DNA of 64,000 nucleotides from Mesorhizobium atlanticum (GCF_003289965.1 NZ_QMBQ01000007.1:248001-312000), one strand, 5' to 3'; shown: positions 1 through 8,668, counted from the stretch's first letter. Notes: generated by a model from the sequence alone, not told the origin. Translations and numbers: made by a program.

Positions 1-195
1 GGATGACGGCCTTGCAGATTAGCCGAAACACGTTTGAGGTCGTCATTCTAGGGCGGAGCAAGAAGCAAAGCGACGCGCGCAGACCCTAGAATCCATTCCG
101 TGACGTTAAGGCGTTGCGAACATCTACAGAATTCTGCACCGCTGCGGCCCCCGGCAGACGTCACGGAATGGATCCTCGGGTCAAGCCCGAGGATG
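1..195. repeat. Composite palindromic intergenic element at left edge
   Basis: No gene is visible in the first 259 bases. The stretch is built from nested inverted repeats: 16-bp perfect arms at 91-106 and 158-173, 9-bp arms at 45-53 and 84-92, and a short hairpin (CCTCGGG/CCCGAGG) at 174-192. The motif GGATGACG occurs at position 1 and again near 190. This is the structure of a short extragenic palindromic repeat. Its left boundary cannot be set because the window starts inside or next to it. Confidence 0.7.
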
Positions 196-259
196 ACGAA
201 GGGATAGGCCTTTGCGCCAATCTCCACCGTTCGCGATCGCCGCCAAACGGCGGCATACC

Positions 260-853
260 TTAAGACATCGTGTCGAGCTTGCGCTGCATGGCCGCGATCT
301 GCGCCTTCAATTCCTGCAGATCGTCGGACTTCTCTTCCTTCTTCGGCGGCTCGGCCGGGGCCGCGGCATTGCTGCCGGCGGGCGGAAACGGCGTGAACAT
401 GCGCATAGCGTTCTGGAACATCTCGACATTGCGGCGCGTCTGTTCCTCGAGCGCCTTCATCGGCGTCTTCATCATGTCGATCGGCGTCTTGCCGAAGGCG
501 CCCTTCATCTGCTCGCGAAACCGCTCCTGCTCCTTGGAGAAGGCGATCATCGACTGTTCGAGGAAGCTCGGCACGATCATCTGCATCTGATCGCCGTAGA
601 AGGAGATGAGCTGTCGCAGGAACGGGATCGGCAGCATGTTCTGCCCGTCCTTGTTCTCCAGCTCGAAAATGATCTGCGTCAGCACCGGATGCGTGATGTC
701 GTCGCCGGTCTTTGCGTCCTGGACTGTGAATTCCTCGCCCTTCTTGACCATCTCGGCCAAGTCCTCGAGCGTCACATAGGTGCTTGTGCCGGTATTGTAG
801 AGCCGGCGGTTGGCATATTTCTTGATGACGATCGGGTCGTCTTTTGCGGCCAT
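260..853 (-). CDS. phaR: Polyhydroxyalkanoate synthesis regulator PhaR
   Basis: 197-residue cytosolic DNA-binding protein. The N-terminal 60 or so residues hold the PHA-accumulation-regulator domain, with the family signature IKKYANRRLYNT (residues 10-21) followed by a Y-V-T-LEDLAEMV helix. The middle contains the second PHA domain (helices around residues 70-130), and the C-terminus is Pro/Ala-rich and then a short coiled coil. PhaR proteins repress phasin and PHA genes and bind nascent polymer granules. It is divergently transcribed from phaA-phaB, the usual rhizobial arrangement, so autoregulation and control of the pair from the shared 306-bp gap are likely. Length is normal for the family. 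Confidence 0.93.
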   Translation of the reverse strand: MAAKDDPIVIKKYANRRLYNTGTSTYVTLEDLAEMVKKGEEFTVQDAKTGDDITHPVLTQIIFELENKDGQNMLPIPFLRQLISFYGDQMQMIVPSFLEQSMIAFSKEQERFREQMKGAFGKTPIDMMKTPMKALEEQTRRNVEMFQNAMRMFTPFPPAGSNAAAPAEPPKKEEKSDDLQELKAQIAAMQRKLDTMS

Positions 854-1159
854 CCGTATCCTCCCCAGGACACCGGCACCTCTAGGAGTAAGCGGCCGGT
901 AACGATTGCGCCCTCTATCGAGGATACGCGCAAAAGCGTCACAATTCCAAGCGGTTTGTGCACTGCGGCATCAATTAATGCTGCACAGCCCTTGCAAAAT
1001 CCGCCGCGCGACCGACGTCACGTTACCGCGACTGGCGCGCGCTCTGCTTGCCTCGCATGGCGGCCATGCCCATTTCCGGTTTGACTCAGATCATTGAACG
1101 GGCAAGAAAAGTCTTCAACGATAACCTAAAGTACGACACCTCGAAGTCTGGAGAAGAAA
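854..1159. promoter_or_regulatory. Divergent phaR/phaA control region
   Basis: This 306-base gap separates phaR from phaA and must hold both promoters. A ribosome binding site (GGAGAAG) lies just before the phaA ATG. It is mostly GC-rich; TGC-rich sequence near 960-1000 could be a PhaR operator, but I cannot identify a convincing dyad. No gene is supported here. Confidence 0.5.
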
Positions 1160-2344
1160 ATGGCCGCTTCCAATTCAATCGTCGTCGCCAGCGCCGCCCG
1201 CACCGCGGTCGGCTCCTTCAACGGCAGTTTCGCCGCCACGCCGGCGCATGAGCTCGGCGCCGTGGTCATCAAGGAACTGCTCGCCCGCGCGAGCGTCGAG
1301 GCCGCGGAAGTCGACGAGGTCATCCTCGGCCAGGTGCTGACCGCCGCTCAGGGGCAGAACCCGGCCCGCCAGGCCTCGATCAATGCCGGCCTGCCGAAGG
1401 AGACCACCGCCTGGGGCCTCAACCAGGTCTGCGGCTCGGGCCTGCGCGCCATCGCGCTCGGCATGCAGCAGATCGCCGCCGGCGACGCCAAGGTGATCAT
1501 CGCCGGCGGCCAGGAATCGATGTCGCTGTCGCCGCATGCCGAGCACCTGCGCGCCGGCGTCAAGATGGGCGACTACAAGATGATCGACACCATGATCAAG
1601 GACGGCCTGTGGGACGCCTTCAACGGCTACCACATGGGCAACACCGCCGAGAACGTCGCCCGCCAGTTCCAGATCACCCGCGAAACCCAGGACGAGTTCG
1701 CGCTTGCCTCGCAGAACAAGGCCGAGGCGGCGCAGAAGGCCGGCAGGTTCAAGGACGAGATCGTCGCCTTCACCATCAAGGGCAAGAAGGGCGACACAGT
1801 CGTCGACCAGGACGAGTATATCCGCCACGGCGCAACGCTCGACGCCATGACCAAGCTGAAGCCGGCCTTCGACAAGGACGGCACGGTCACCGCCGCGAAC
1901 GCTTCCGGAATCAATGACGGCGCCGCCGGCGCGCTGCTGATGACCGAGGCCGAGGCCGCCCGCCGCGGCATCACCCCGCTGGTGCGCATCGCTTCATGGG
2001 CGACCGCCGGCGTCGACCCGGCGATCATGGGCACCGGACCTATTCCCGCCTCGAAGCGGGCGCTGGAGAAGGCCGGCTGGTCGGTCAAGGACCTCGATCT
2101 CGTCGAGGCCAACGAAGCCTTCGCCGCGCAGGCCTGCGCCGTCAACCAGGGCATGGGCTGGGACCCCTCGATCGTCAACGTCAACGGCGGCGCCATCGCC
2201 ATCGGCCATCCGATCGGCGCGTCCGGCGCCCGCATCTTCAACACGCTGGTCTACGAGATGCGCCGCCGCGGCGCCAGGAAGGGCCTTGCCACGCTGTGCA
2301 TCGGCGGCGGCATGGGCGTCGCCATGTGCGTGGAAGCGCTGTGA
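1160..2344 (+). CDS. phaA: Acetyl-CoA acetyltransferase (beta-ketothiolase)
   Basis: 394-residue biosynthetic thiolase that condenses two acetyl-CoA into acetoacetyl-CoA, the first step of poly-3-hydroxybutyrate synthesis. The catalytic residues are visible: Cys91 in NQVCGSGLRA (nucleophile), His350 in AIAIGHPIGASG, and Cys380 in TLCIGGGMG (general base). Length matches PhaA/AtoB thiolases. It is followed after 122 bases by phaB on the same strand, so the pair supplies 3-hydroxybutyryl-CoA. The start is supported by a GGAGAAG site a few bases upstream. Confidence 0.96.
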   Translation: MAASNSIVVASAARTAVGSFNGSFAATPAHELGAVVIKELLARASVEAAEVDEVILGQVLTAAQGQNPARQASINAGLPKETTAWGLNQVCGSGLRAIALGMQQIAAGDAKVIIAGGQESMSLSPHAEHLRAGVKMGDYKMIDTMIKDGLWDAFNGYHMGNTAENVARQFQITRETQDEFALASQNKAEAAQKAGRFKDEIVAFTIKGKKGDTVVDQDEYIRHGATLDAMTKLKPAFDKDGTVTAANASGINDGAAGALLMTEAEAARRGITPLVRIASWATAGVDPAIMGTGPIPASKRALEKAGWSVKDLDLVEANEAFAAQACAVNQGMGWDPSIVNVNGGAIAIGHPIGASGARIFNTLVYEMRRRGARKGLATLCIGGGMGVAMCVEAL

Positions 2345-2451
2345 GCGAACAGCAGATAGGGAGTAGCGAATAGGGGAGAAAAAGCGACGCGCGCGGCGGG
2401 ACATCAAATCCCTACTCGCTATTCGCCACTCCCTATTCGCTCAGACGATTT
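2345..2451. repeat. Imperfect inverted repeat between phaA and phaB
   Basis: The spacer between the two PHA genes consists of two arms built from AGCGAATAGGGAGT-like words, one following the phaA stop (about 2345-2377) and its inverted, slightly diverged copy at about 2409-2441. The arms can fold into a long hairpin in mRNA. It resembles a short rhizobial intergenic repeat rather than a terminator, because no T-run follows. Confidence 0.6.
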
Positions 2452-2466
2452 CAAAGGGAGGACCAC

Positions 2467-3192
2467 ATGAGCAAAGTAGCAATCGTCACCGGCGGATCGC
2501 GCGGCATTGGTGCTGCGATATCGGTCGCCTTGAAGAACGCCGGCTATTCGGTCGCGGCCAACTATGCCGGCAATGACGAGGCGGCCCGGAAATTCAAGGC
2601 CGAGACCGGCATCCCGGTCTACAAATGGTCCGTCGCGGACTACGATGCCTGCGCCGCCGGCATCAAGCAGATCGAAGCCGATCTCGGCCCGATCGGCGTG
2701 CTGGTCAACAATGCCGGCATCACCCGCGACGCCATGTTCCACAAGATGACGCCCGCGCAGTGGAAGGAAGTGATCGACACCAACCTCTCCGGCGTCTTCA
2801 ACATGACGCATCCTTTGTGGAGCGGCATGCGCGACCGCAAGTTCGGCCGCGTCATCACCATTTCCTCGATCAACGGCCAGAAGGGCCAGGCCGGCCAGGC
2901 CAACTACTCCGCCGCCAAGGCCGGCGACATCGGCTTCTCCAAGGCGTTGGCGCAGGAAGGGGCCCGCGCCGGCATCACCGTCAACGTCATCTGCCCGGGC
3001 TATATCGCGACCGAGATGGTCAAGGCGATCGACGAGAAAGTGCTCAACGAGCGCATCATTCCTCAGATTCCGGTCGGCCGCCTCGGCGAACCGGAAGAGA
3101 TCGCGCGCTGCGTCGTCTTCCTGGCCTCCGACGAGGCCGGCTTCATCACCGGCTCGACCATCACCGCCAATGGCGGCCAGTACTTCGCCTGA
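2467..3192 (+). CDS. phaB: Acetoacetyl-CoA reductase
   Basis: 241-residue short-chain dehydrogenase that reduces acetoacetyl-CoA to (R)-3-hydroxybutyryl-CoA with NADPH. The Rossmann glycine motif TGGSRGIG is at residues 8-15, NNAG at 81-84, the catalytic Ser near 133-134, and YSAAK with Tyr147 and Lys151. Family length is standard. A strong AGGGAGG ribosome binding site precedes the ATG. It follows phaA, making the usual two-gene PHB precursor unit; the PHA synthase itself is not in the window. Confidence 0.95.
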   Translation: MSKVAIVTGGSRGIGAAISVALKNAGYSVAANYAGNDEAARKFKAETGIPVYKWSVADYDACAAGIKQIEADLGPIGVLVNNAGITRDAMFHKMTPAQWKEVIDTNLSGVFNMTHPLWSGMRDRKFGRVITISSINGQKGQAGQANYSAAKAGDIGFSKALAQEGARAGITVNVICPGYIATEMVKAIDEKVLNERIIPQIPVGRLGEPEEIARCVVFLASDEAGFITGSTITANGGQYFA

Positions 3193-3218
3193 CAGTGTCA
3201 TCGCCTGACAGTATTGCC

Positions 3219-3245
3219 AGGGCGGCCCGGTACCGGGGCCGCCCT
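3219..3245 (+). terminator. GC-rich hairpin after phaB
   Basis: Nine-base perfect stem AGGGCGGCC/GGCCGCCCT with a nine-base loop, 27 bases after the phaB stop. No T-run follows, so termination is plausible but not canonical. Confidence 0.45.
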
Positions 3246-3289
3246 CTCGGCCAGGGCGGCGCGACACCTTGCCTCAATTCGGGACGCAA

Positions 3290-3770
3290 AAGTTAACGGC
3301 CCGGCCGCGCTCTGTGCACAACCCCTCTGACAAACTGTGAATCCTCGGTGGGCAAGCTGTGGATAACACCATATCTAGGGGTGAACAAACCGGGAAACTT
3401 CCTGCATCTCTGATTCGTCGCCGATTCGTTCTGGCTTTGGCCGAGAAGTTAACGGCGGAGGGCGAAAACGTTACCCAAATCGTTAAAAGCGATTAAGAAA
3501 AATCAACAAATTCATAACCTTGACGACAGCCTCGAATCGACAGTGACCGTTCACCGGCAAAAGTTAACGGCGGCTCGATCCCGGCGGAGGCAAGGCATGA
3601 ATCGGGCCAGTTTGCCGATTCAGCATGTGGTGAGACTCACCGTCAAAAAATCCACATATAGCCGTGAACAAAACCTGAATCAGAACGAGTCAGCGATTCG
3701 TCGCTGATTCGTTCCAGACTCGTTCCAGCCGTTAACGACAGGCGGTTTTGACCGGGTCCGCCGATTCCCG
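3290..3770. promoter_or_regulatory. GANTC/DnaA-box cluster, origin-like control region
   Basis: This is the core of a 759-base gene-free gap. It holds 13 GANTC sites (first bases at 3339, 3412, 3423, 3534, 3599, 3617, 3634, 3677, 3687, 3695, 3706, 3717 and 3763). A perfect DnaA box TTATCCACA lies on the minus strand at 3358-3366, with weaker 7-of-9 matches at 3313-3321 and 3648-3656. AAGTTAACGGC occurs three times in the same orientation (3290, 3446, 3561), and an inverted GTTAACGG lies at 3729-3736. A 20-bp direct repeat occurs at 3412-3431 and 3695-3714 with one mismatch. The second copy is also the right arm of a 14-bp inverted repeat (3683-3696/3701-3714). An AT-rich patch lies at about 3473-3520, with an IHF-like match (12 of 13) at 3501-3513. 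The ensemble resembles replication-origin or cell-cycle control DNA; function is inferred. Confidence 0.6.
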
Positions 3771-3861
3771 CCTGCCCCAAAAGAACATTCCGCTTTCGCT
3801 CGGCGTCCTAAATCCCTATGTGTCGGCTGTCACACGCGGCGGCGCCGTCGCGCTTCCGACC

Positions 3862-3920
3862 AAAAGCGTGATCCCGAAAAGTGGAAACCGGTTTTCGGAG
3901 AAAGATCATGCTTAAACAAT
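3862..3920. repeat. Palindromic repeat, copy 1 (left of helicase gene)
   Basis: Element of about 55 bases with outer arms GCGTGATC/GATCATGC and inner arms GAAAA/TTTTC around AACCGG. A near-identical copy in the same orientation lies at 7300-7356, so the two flank the helicase gene as direct repeats. This is a familiar rhizobial intergenic repeat type. Confidence 0.8.
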
Positions 3921-3951
3921 CAAGGCGGCAGAAACACTTATTTCCGAGCCG

Positions 3952-6900
3952 ATGAATATCCAGCCGAAACACTCCCAGCCGCTGATCCTTTCGGGCCGCG
4001 ACGTGACGGCCGTGCTCGGCCCCACCAACACCGGCAAGACCCATCTCGCCATCGAGCGCATGGTTGCACATGAGACCGGCATAATCGGCCTGCCGCTCCG
4101 GCTGCTCGCCCGCGAGGTCTATGCGCGCGTCTGCGAAAAGGTCGGCGCCCACAAGGTGGCGCTGATCACCGGCGAGGAGAAGATCGTTCCTGCCGGCGCG
4201 AGATATTCGGTCTGCACCGTCGAAGCGATGCCGCGCGAGACCGACGCCGCCTTCGTCGCCATCGACGAAGTGCAGCTCGCCGGCGACCTCGAGCGTGGCC
4301 ATATCTTCACCGATCGCATCCTGCATCTGCGCGGCCGCCAGGAAACGCTGCTGCTGGGCGCGGCCACCATGCATGGCATCCTGCAGAAGCTCTTGAAGGG
4401 CGTGTCGGTGGTGACGCGGCCCAGGCTTTCGCATCTTGCCTATGCCGGCTCGAAGAAGCTCACCCGGCTGCCGCGGCGCACGGCGATCGTCGCTTTCTCG
4501 GCCGACGAGGTCTATGCCATCGCCGAGCTGATCCGCCGCCAGCAGGGGGGTGCGGCCGTCGTGCTCGGCGCGCTTAGCCCACGCACCCGCAACGCGCAGG
4601 TGGAGATCTTCCAGTCCGGCGATGTCGACTATCTCGTCGCAACCGACGCCATCGGCATGGGGCTTAACCTCGACCTCGAGCACGTCGCCTTCGCCCAGAA
4701 CCGCAAGTTCGATGGTTACCAATACCGCAACCTCAGCGCCGCCGAGCTCGGCCAGATCGCCGGACGTGCCGGCCGGCACCTGCGCGACGGCACGTTCGGC
4801 GTCACCGGCCAGGTCGACCCGTTCGACGAGGACCTGGTCGCCAAGATCGAGGCGCACGACTTCGACCCGGTGAAGGTGCTGCAATGGCGCACTGCCGATT
4901 TCGATTTTTCCAGCCTCGACGCGCTCAAGCGCTCGACCGAGACGAACGCGCCGGTCGAGGGGCTGACCCGCGCGCTGCCGGCTGTCGACGCGCAGGCGCT
5001 GGAGCATCTGTCGAAGGACGGCGACATCCGCGCTTTGGCCACCGGCAAGGAGCGTGTCGCGCTGCTGTGGGAAGCCTGCGCGCTCCCCGACTACCGCAAG
5101 ATCGCGCCGGCCCAGCACGCCGATCTCATCGCCTCCATCTATATGGACCTTGCGCGCCATGGCCATGTCGATGAGAATTACATGGCCGAGCAGGTGCGAC
5201 GCGCCGACACGACGGAAGGCGATATCGACACGCTCTCGCACCGGATCGCGCAGATCCGCACCTGGACTTTCGTCTCCAACCGCCCTGGATGGCTGGCCGA
5301 TCAGCTACACTGGCAGGAAAAGACGCGCGAAATCGAAGACAGATTGTCGGATGCGCTGCATGAGCGGTTGACGAAACGCTTCGTAGACCGCAGGACTTCC
5401 GTCCTCATGCGGCGCCTTAGAGAAAATACCATGCCTGAAGCCGAAATCAGCCCAACCGGAACCGTCCTCGTCGAAGGCCATCATGTCGGCGAGTTGCAGG
5501 GGTTCCGCTTCACCGCCGACCAGAGCGCCGGCGGCGAGGACGCCAAGGCGGTGCGCACCGCCGCCCAGAAGGCGCTCGCGGCCGAGTTCGACGCGCGCGC
5601 CGAACGCTTTGCCGCCTGCGCCAATGGCGACTTGGCCTTGGGCTCCGACGGCGTCCTGCGCTGGATCGGCGCGCCGATCGGCACGCTGGTCGGAGGCGAC
5701 GAGGCGCTGAAGCCGCGCCTTGTCCTGCTTGCCGACGAGCAGCTGACCGGCCCTGCCCGCGACAAGGTCGCGGCGCGCGCCGAGCGTTTCGTCAATTTCC
5801 AGATCGAGTCGCTGCTGAAGCCCCTGGTCGATTTGAAGAATGCCGACCAGCTCACCGGTATCGCGCGCGGCATCGCGTTCCAGCTCGTCGAGCATTTCGG
5901 CCTGATCAATCGCCGCGACATCGCCGAGGAGATGAAGTCGCTCGATCAGGAAGGCCGCGCCGCGCTGCGCCGGCTCGGCGTGCGCTTCGGCGCCTACCAT
6001 GTCTTCGTGCCGGCGCTGATCAAGCCGGCTCCGGCCGGTCTGGTGACCTTGCTATGGGCGCTGAAGAACGACGGCAAGGACAATCCGGGCTTCGGCGATG
6101 TGGTGCATGCGCTGGCTTCCGGCCGCACCTCGGTCGTCATCGACCCGGCTTTCGACAAGACCTTCTACAAGCTCGCCGGCTATCGCAATCTCGGCCGTCG
6201 CGCCGTGCGCGTCGATATCCTCGAACGGCTTGCCGACCTCATCCGCCCGGCGACCAACTGGAAGCCCGGCCTCGGCCAGCGTCCCGACGGCGCCTATGAC
6301 GGCCACGCCTTCATGGTGACGCCGCCGATGATGTCGATACTCGGCGCCACCGCCGACGATATGGAAGAGATCCTCAAGGGTCTCGGCTATCGCTCCGAGG
6401 CGAAGCCCGCCGCCGAAGTGAAGGCGAAGCTCGACGCGCTGGACGACGCCGCCCGCGAAGCGGCCGCGGCCAAGCTCGCCGCGGAAGAAGCGGCGCGTGC
6501 CGCGCAGGCAGCGGCGGCCGAAGTTGCGACGACGGACACGGTTGCCGAGACATCGGCCGAGGGTTCGGAGCCGGCCGCCGTCGAACCCGTAGCCGAAGCT
6601 CCGGCTGAAGCCGTCGCGGAAGTGGCAGCGGAACCTGTTGCGGGAGAGCCGGCAGAGGTTCCGGTCGAGGTCACGGAAGAGGCTCCGGCTGCGGAAGAGA
6701 CCGCAGTGGTGGACATTGCTGCAGCGACCGAGTCGGCCGCAGGCGTCGACGCCCTTGCCTCCCCCTCGACGGGGGAGGGTAAGGCAAGCGAAATCCCGGC
6801 CGAGGCTGAAGAACCGAAGCCTGTCCTTCTGTGGCGCCAGGCGCGTTTCGATCATCAGCGCCCACGCCAGCGCCACGACAACCGTCGCGACAATCGTCAG

Positions 6901-7296
6901 CGCGGTGGTCAGCCGGCGCGCGACGGCCAGGCGGGCGCCACGGGCGGCCAGCCCGGCGACCGGCCGGCCCATGAAGGCCGCCGCGAGCAGCGCGACGGCG
7001 CCGGCAAGCCGCGCTTCGACCGCTCGAAATTCAAGCCGAGACCGGATGCGGGCGACCGCCGCGAGGGCGGTGAACGCCGCGAAGGCAGGCCGCAAGGCGA
7101 GCGCCCGGATCGCCACGAGGGGGGCCGCCGCGACGGCCGGCCTGACTGGAAGGGCAACCGGCAGGACGGCAAGGGCAACGCTCCGGGCGGCAAGCCGTCC
7201 TTCCAGGGCAAGCCGCGCGAAGAGCGTCCGCAGCGCTTCGATCCGGATTCGCCCTTCGCCAAGCTCGCCGCCTTGCGCGACCAGCTGAAAAAGTAG
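3952..7296 (+). CDS. SUV3/MgpS-type SF2 RNA/DNA helicase with basic tail
   Basis: 1114-residue predicted ATP-dependent helicase. Walker A is GPTNTGKT (23-30), the DExx motif reads DEVQ (105-108), and motif VI is QIAGRAGR (268-275). These features fit the SUV3-like helicases annotated in rhizobia as MgpS or helicase-related proteins. The central part (about 450-800) lacks motifs I recognise. Residues about 800-940 are a long Ala/Glu-rich low-complexity linker, and the last 150 or so are Arg/Gly/Gln/Asp-rich and very basic, as in RNA-binding tails. A small palindrome lies inside the linker coding sequence (6754-6788). The gene stands alone upstream of an S4-domain RNA-binding protein, which hints at RNA metabolism. 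The exact substrate is unknown. Confidence 0.85.
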   Translation: MNIQPKHSQPLILSGRDVTAVLGPTNTGKTHLAIERMVAHETGIIGLPLRLLAREVYARVCEKVGAHKVALITGEEKIVPAGARYSVCTVEAMPRETDAAFVAIDEVQLAGDLERGHIFTDRILHLRGRQETLLLGAATMHGILQKLLKGVSVVTRPRLSHLAYAGSKKLTRLPRRTAIVAFSADEVYAIAELIRRQQGGAAVVLGALSPRTRNAQVEIFQSGDVDYLVATDAIGMGLNLDLEHVAFAQNRKFDGYQYRNLSAAELGQIAGRAGRHLRDGTFGVTGQVDPFDEDLVAKIEAHDFDPVKVLQWRTADFDFSSLDALKRSTETNAPVEGLTRALPAVDAQALEHLSKDGDIRALATGKERVALLWEACALPDYRKIAPAQHADLIASIYMDLARHGHVDENYMAEQVRRADTTEGDIDTLSHRIAQIRTWTFVSNRPGWLADQLHWQEKTREIEDRLSDALHERLTKRFVDRRTSVLMRRLRENTMPEAEISPTGTVLVEGHHVGELQGFRFTADQSAGGEDAKAVRTAAQKALAAEFDARAERFAACANGDLALGSDGVLRWIGAPIGTLVGGDEALKPRLVLLADEQLTGPARDKVAARAERFVNFQIESLLKPLVDLKNADQLTGIARGIAFQLVEHFGLINRRDIAEEMKSLDQEGRAALRRLGVRFGAYHVFVPALIKPAPAGLVTLLWALKNDGKDNPGFGDVVHALASGRTSVVIDPAFDKTFYKLAGYRNLGRRAVRVDILERLADLIRPATNWKPGLGQRPDGAYDGHAFMVTPPMMSILGATADDMEEILKGLGYRSEAKPAAEVKAKLDALDDAAREAAAAKLAAEEAARAAQAAAAEVATTDTVAETSAEGSEPAAVEPVAEAPAEAVAEVAAEPVAGEPAEVPVEVTEEAPAAEETAVVDIAAATESAAGVDALASPSTGEGKASEIPAEAEEPKPVLLWRQARFDHQRPRQRHDNRRDNRQRGGQPARDGQAGATGGQPGDRPAHEGRREQRDGAGKPRFDRSKFKPRPDAGDRREGGERREGRPQGERPDRHEGGRRDGRPDWKGNRQDGKGNAPGGKPSFQGKPREERPQRFDPDSPFAKLAALRDQLKK

Positions 7297-7299
7297 ACT

Positions 7300-7356
7300 A
7301 GAGCATGATCCCGAAAAGTGGGAACCGGTTTTCGGGTAAGATCATGTTCAAACAAA
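7300..7356. repeat. Palindromic repeat, copy 2 (right of helicase gene)
   Basis: Same element as at 3862-3920, here GCATGATC...GATCATG with the central AACCGG, beginning 4 bases after the helicase stop codon and ending just before the S4-domain gene. Same orientation as copy 1. Confidence 0.8.
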
Positions 7357-7366
7357 GCTAGTCCCG

Positions 7367-7753
7367 ATGGTTGGAGAAGGCCGCCAGCGCATCGACAAAT
7401 GGCTGTTCTTCTCGCGCGCGGTGAAATCGCGCTCGCTGGCGGCGAAGGTCGTCGTCGCCGGACGCGTCCGCATCAATCGCGACAAAGCAGCGCAGGCCTC
7501 CGATCTGGTGAAGCCCGGCGACGTGCTCACCATCACGCTCGAGGGCCGTATCCTGGTCTGGAAAGTGCTGGATTGCGGCACGCAGCGCGGGCCGGCCGAT
7601 GAAGCGCGCCTGCTTTACGAGGACATGTCGCCGGCACCGACGCCCAAAGGCGAGGCCGTTGCGGACGCCATTCCGGCACTGCGCGAGGCCGGCAGCGGCC
7701 GCCCGACCAAACGCGAGCGCCGCCAGACCGACCGCCTGCTCGGCGACGATTGA
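7367..7753 (+). CDS. S4-domain RNA-binding protein, Hsp15 (HslR) family
   Basis: 128-residue cytosolic protein with an N-terminal S4 RNA-binding fold (about residues 7-65: RIDKWLFFSRAVKSRSLA, then GRVRIN and VKPGDVLTI). The C-terminal tail is basic and ends in KRERRQTDRL. In E. coli, Hsp15 binds 50S subunits carrying stranded nascent chains and helps recycle them. The same role here is an inference from family membership. It sits directly behind the helicase and its trailing repeat, so the two may be co-transcribed. Length is typical. Confidence 0.85.
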   Translation: MVGEGRQRIDKWLFFSRAVKSRSLAAKVVVAGRVRINRDKAAQASDLVKPGDVLTITLEGRILVWKVLDCGTQRGPADEARLLYEDMSPAPTPKGEAVADAIPALREAGSGRPTKRERRQTDRLLGDD

Positions 7754-7955
7754 GACACAACCGACCCGGGGCGTAGCCGGAGCAATTCCGCGAAACCTGC
7801 GCGGCGATCAGGCTCGGTGACCTCGATCCGCTCTTCCGGCCGGAATTCCTTTCCGGCCCTCCGGCTCCGCCGGCAACCCCTGCCCTTGCATGCGGCGGGC
7901 AAAGGCGTTACCTCAGCCAAAAAGCCCAACAAAATGGGACGTTCCGGAGCCTGCA

Positions 7956-8294
7956 ATGACCTATGTCGTGACCGACAATTGCATCAAATGCAAATACATG
8001 GACTGCATCGAGGTCTGTCCGGTCGACTGTTTCTACGAGGGCGAGAACATGCTCGTCATCCATCCCGACGAGTGCATCGACTGCGGCGTGTGCGAGCCCG
8101 AATGCCCGGCGGACGCGATCAAGCCGGACACCGAGGGCGGTCTCGACAAATGGTTGCAGATCAACGCCGAATACGCCGAGAAATGGCCGAACATCACGGC
8201 CAAGAAAGAACCGCCGGCCGACGCCAAGACCTTCGACGGCGAGACCGGGAAGTTCGAGAAATATTTCTCGGCCGAGCCCGGCGAGGGTGATTGA
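7956..8294 (+). CDS. fdxA: 7Fe ferredoxin FdxA
   Basis: 112-residue ferredoxin carrying a [3Fe-4S] and a [4Fe-4S] cluster. The clusters are bound by the Cys set in DNCIKCKYMDCIEVCPVDC and, further on, ECIDCGVCEPECP. An electron-transfer protein of the cytosol, well conserved in alphaproteobacteria. The start used here (MTYVVTDNC) is preceded by GGAG and matches the family; an upstream in-frame ATG would add 22 unrelated residues. In rhizobia and Brucella this gene commonly lies between an S4-domain protein and carD, as here. Confidence 0.95.
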   Translation: MTYVVTDNCIKCKYMDCIEVCPVDCFYEGENMLVIHPDECIDCGVCEPECPADAIKPDTEGGLDKWLQINAEYAEKWPNITAKKEPPADAKTFDGETGKFEKYFSAEPGEGD

Positions 8295-8668
8295 TAAAGA
8301 GGCCGATAGCGCTGGCATGACGCCGCGTAACGGGGCCGATACAAATACTGTCTTGACAGGCAGGGGCTTTGCTTGGCGTTAGCGAACGCAGCAAAACCTT
8401 GATTCTTCCGACTTTTTGTGTTACATGAGCGAAACATGCCGGTGACACGACGTCGATTTATGGCGCTAACGCCCCAAATCACTGAAAGGTGAGCTTTTAA
8501 GTCCGGACCAGAGCGATCTGGGGCAGGCAGTCGCATTTGTGCGATATGCCGGTCCCCTGCTTTTCCGGTGGGTTCATCCTGTTGCGACGGCTAACGGTCG
8601 GCTATCGCCGGCCCCATGGGTTCGCGCCGGCATGATGCCGGCGGCACAACTAAGGAGTTCAGGGCGTA
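8295..8668 (+). promoter_or_regulatory. fdxA-carD intergenic region with putative carD promoter
   Basis: 374 bases without a gene. An imperfect hairpin at about 8371-8398 (TTTGC..GCGTT/AACGC..GCAAA) may end fdxA transcription. A CTTGAC word near 8353 could be a -35 element for carD, but no clear -10 is assigned. AAGGAG (8652-8657) is the carD ribosome binding site. Nothing else is recognised. Confidence 0.45.

Noticed and set aside
3483..3496. CtrA box within the GANTC cluster
   Set aside because: The two TTAA half-sites are six bases apart, not seven, so it is not counted as a CtrA-type site.
3193..3951. Calling this gap the chromosomal oriC outright
   Set aside because: Well-studied alphaproteobacterial origins lie near hemE, there is only one perfect DnaA box, and no strand-bias switch is evident; recorded as origin-like only.
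3808..5241. 477-residue minus-strand ORF opposite the helicase gene
   Set aside because: High-GC antisense shadow: no family motifs, Arg/Asp/Leu-rich composition, and the plus strand encodes a clear helicase.
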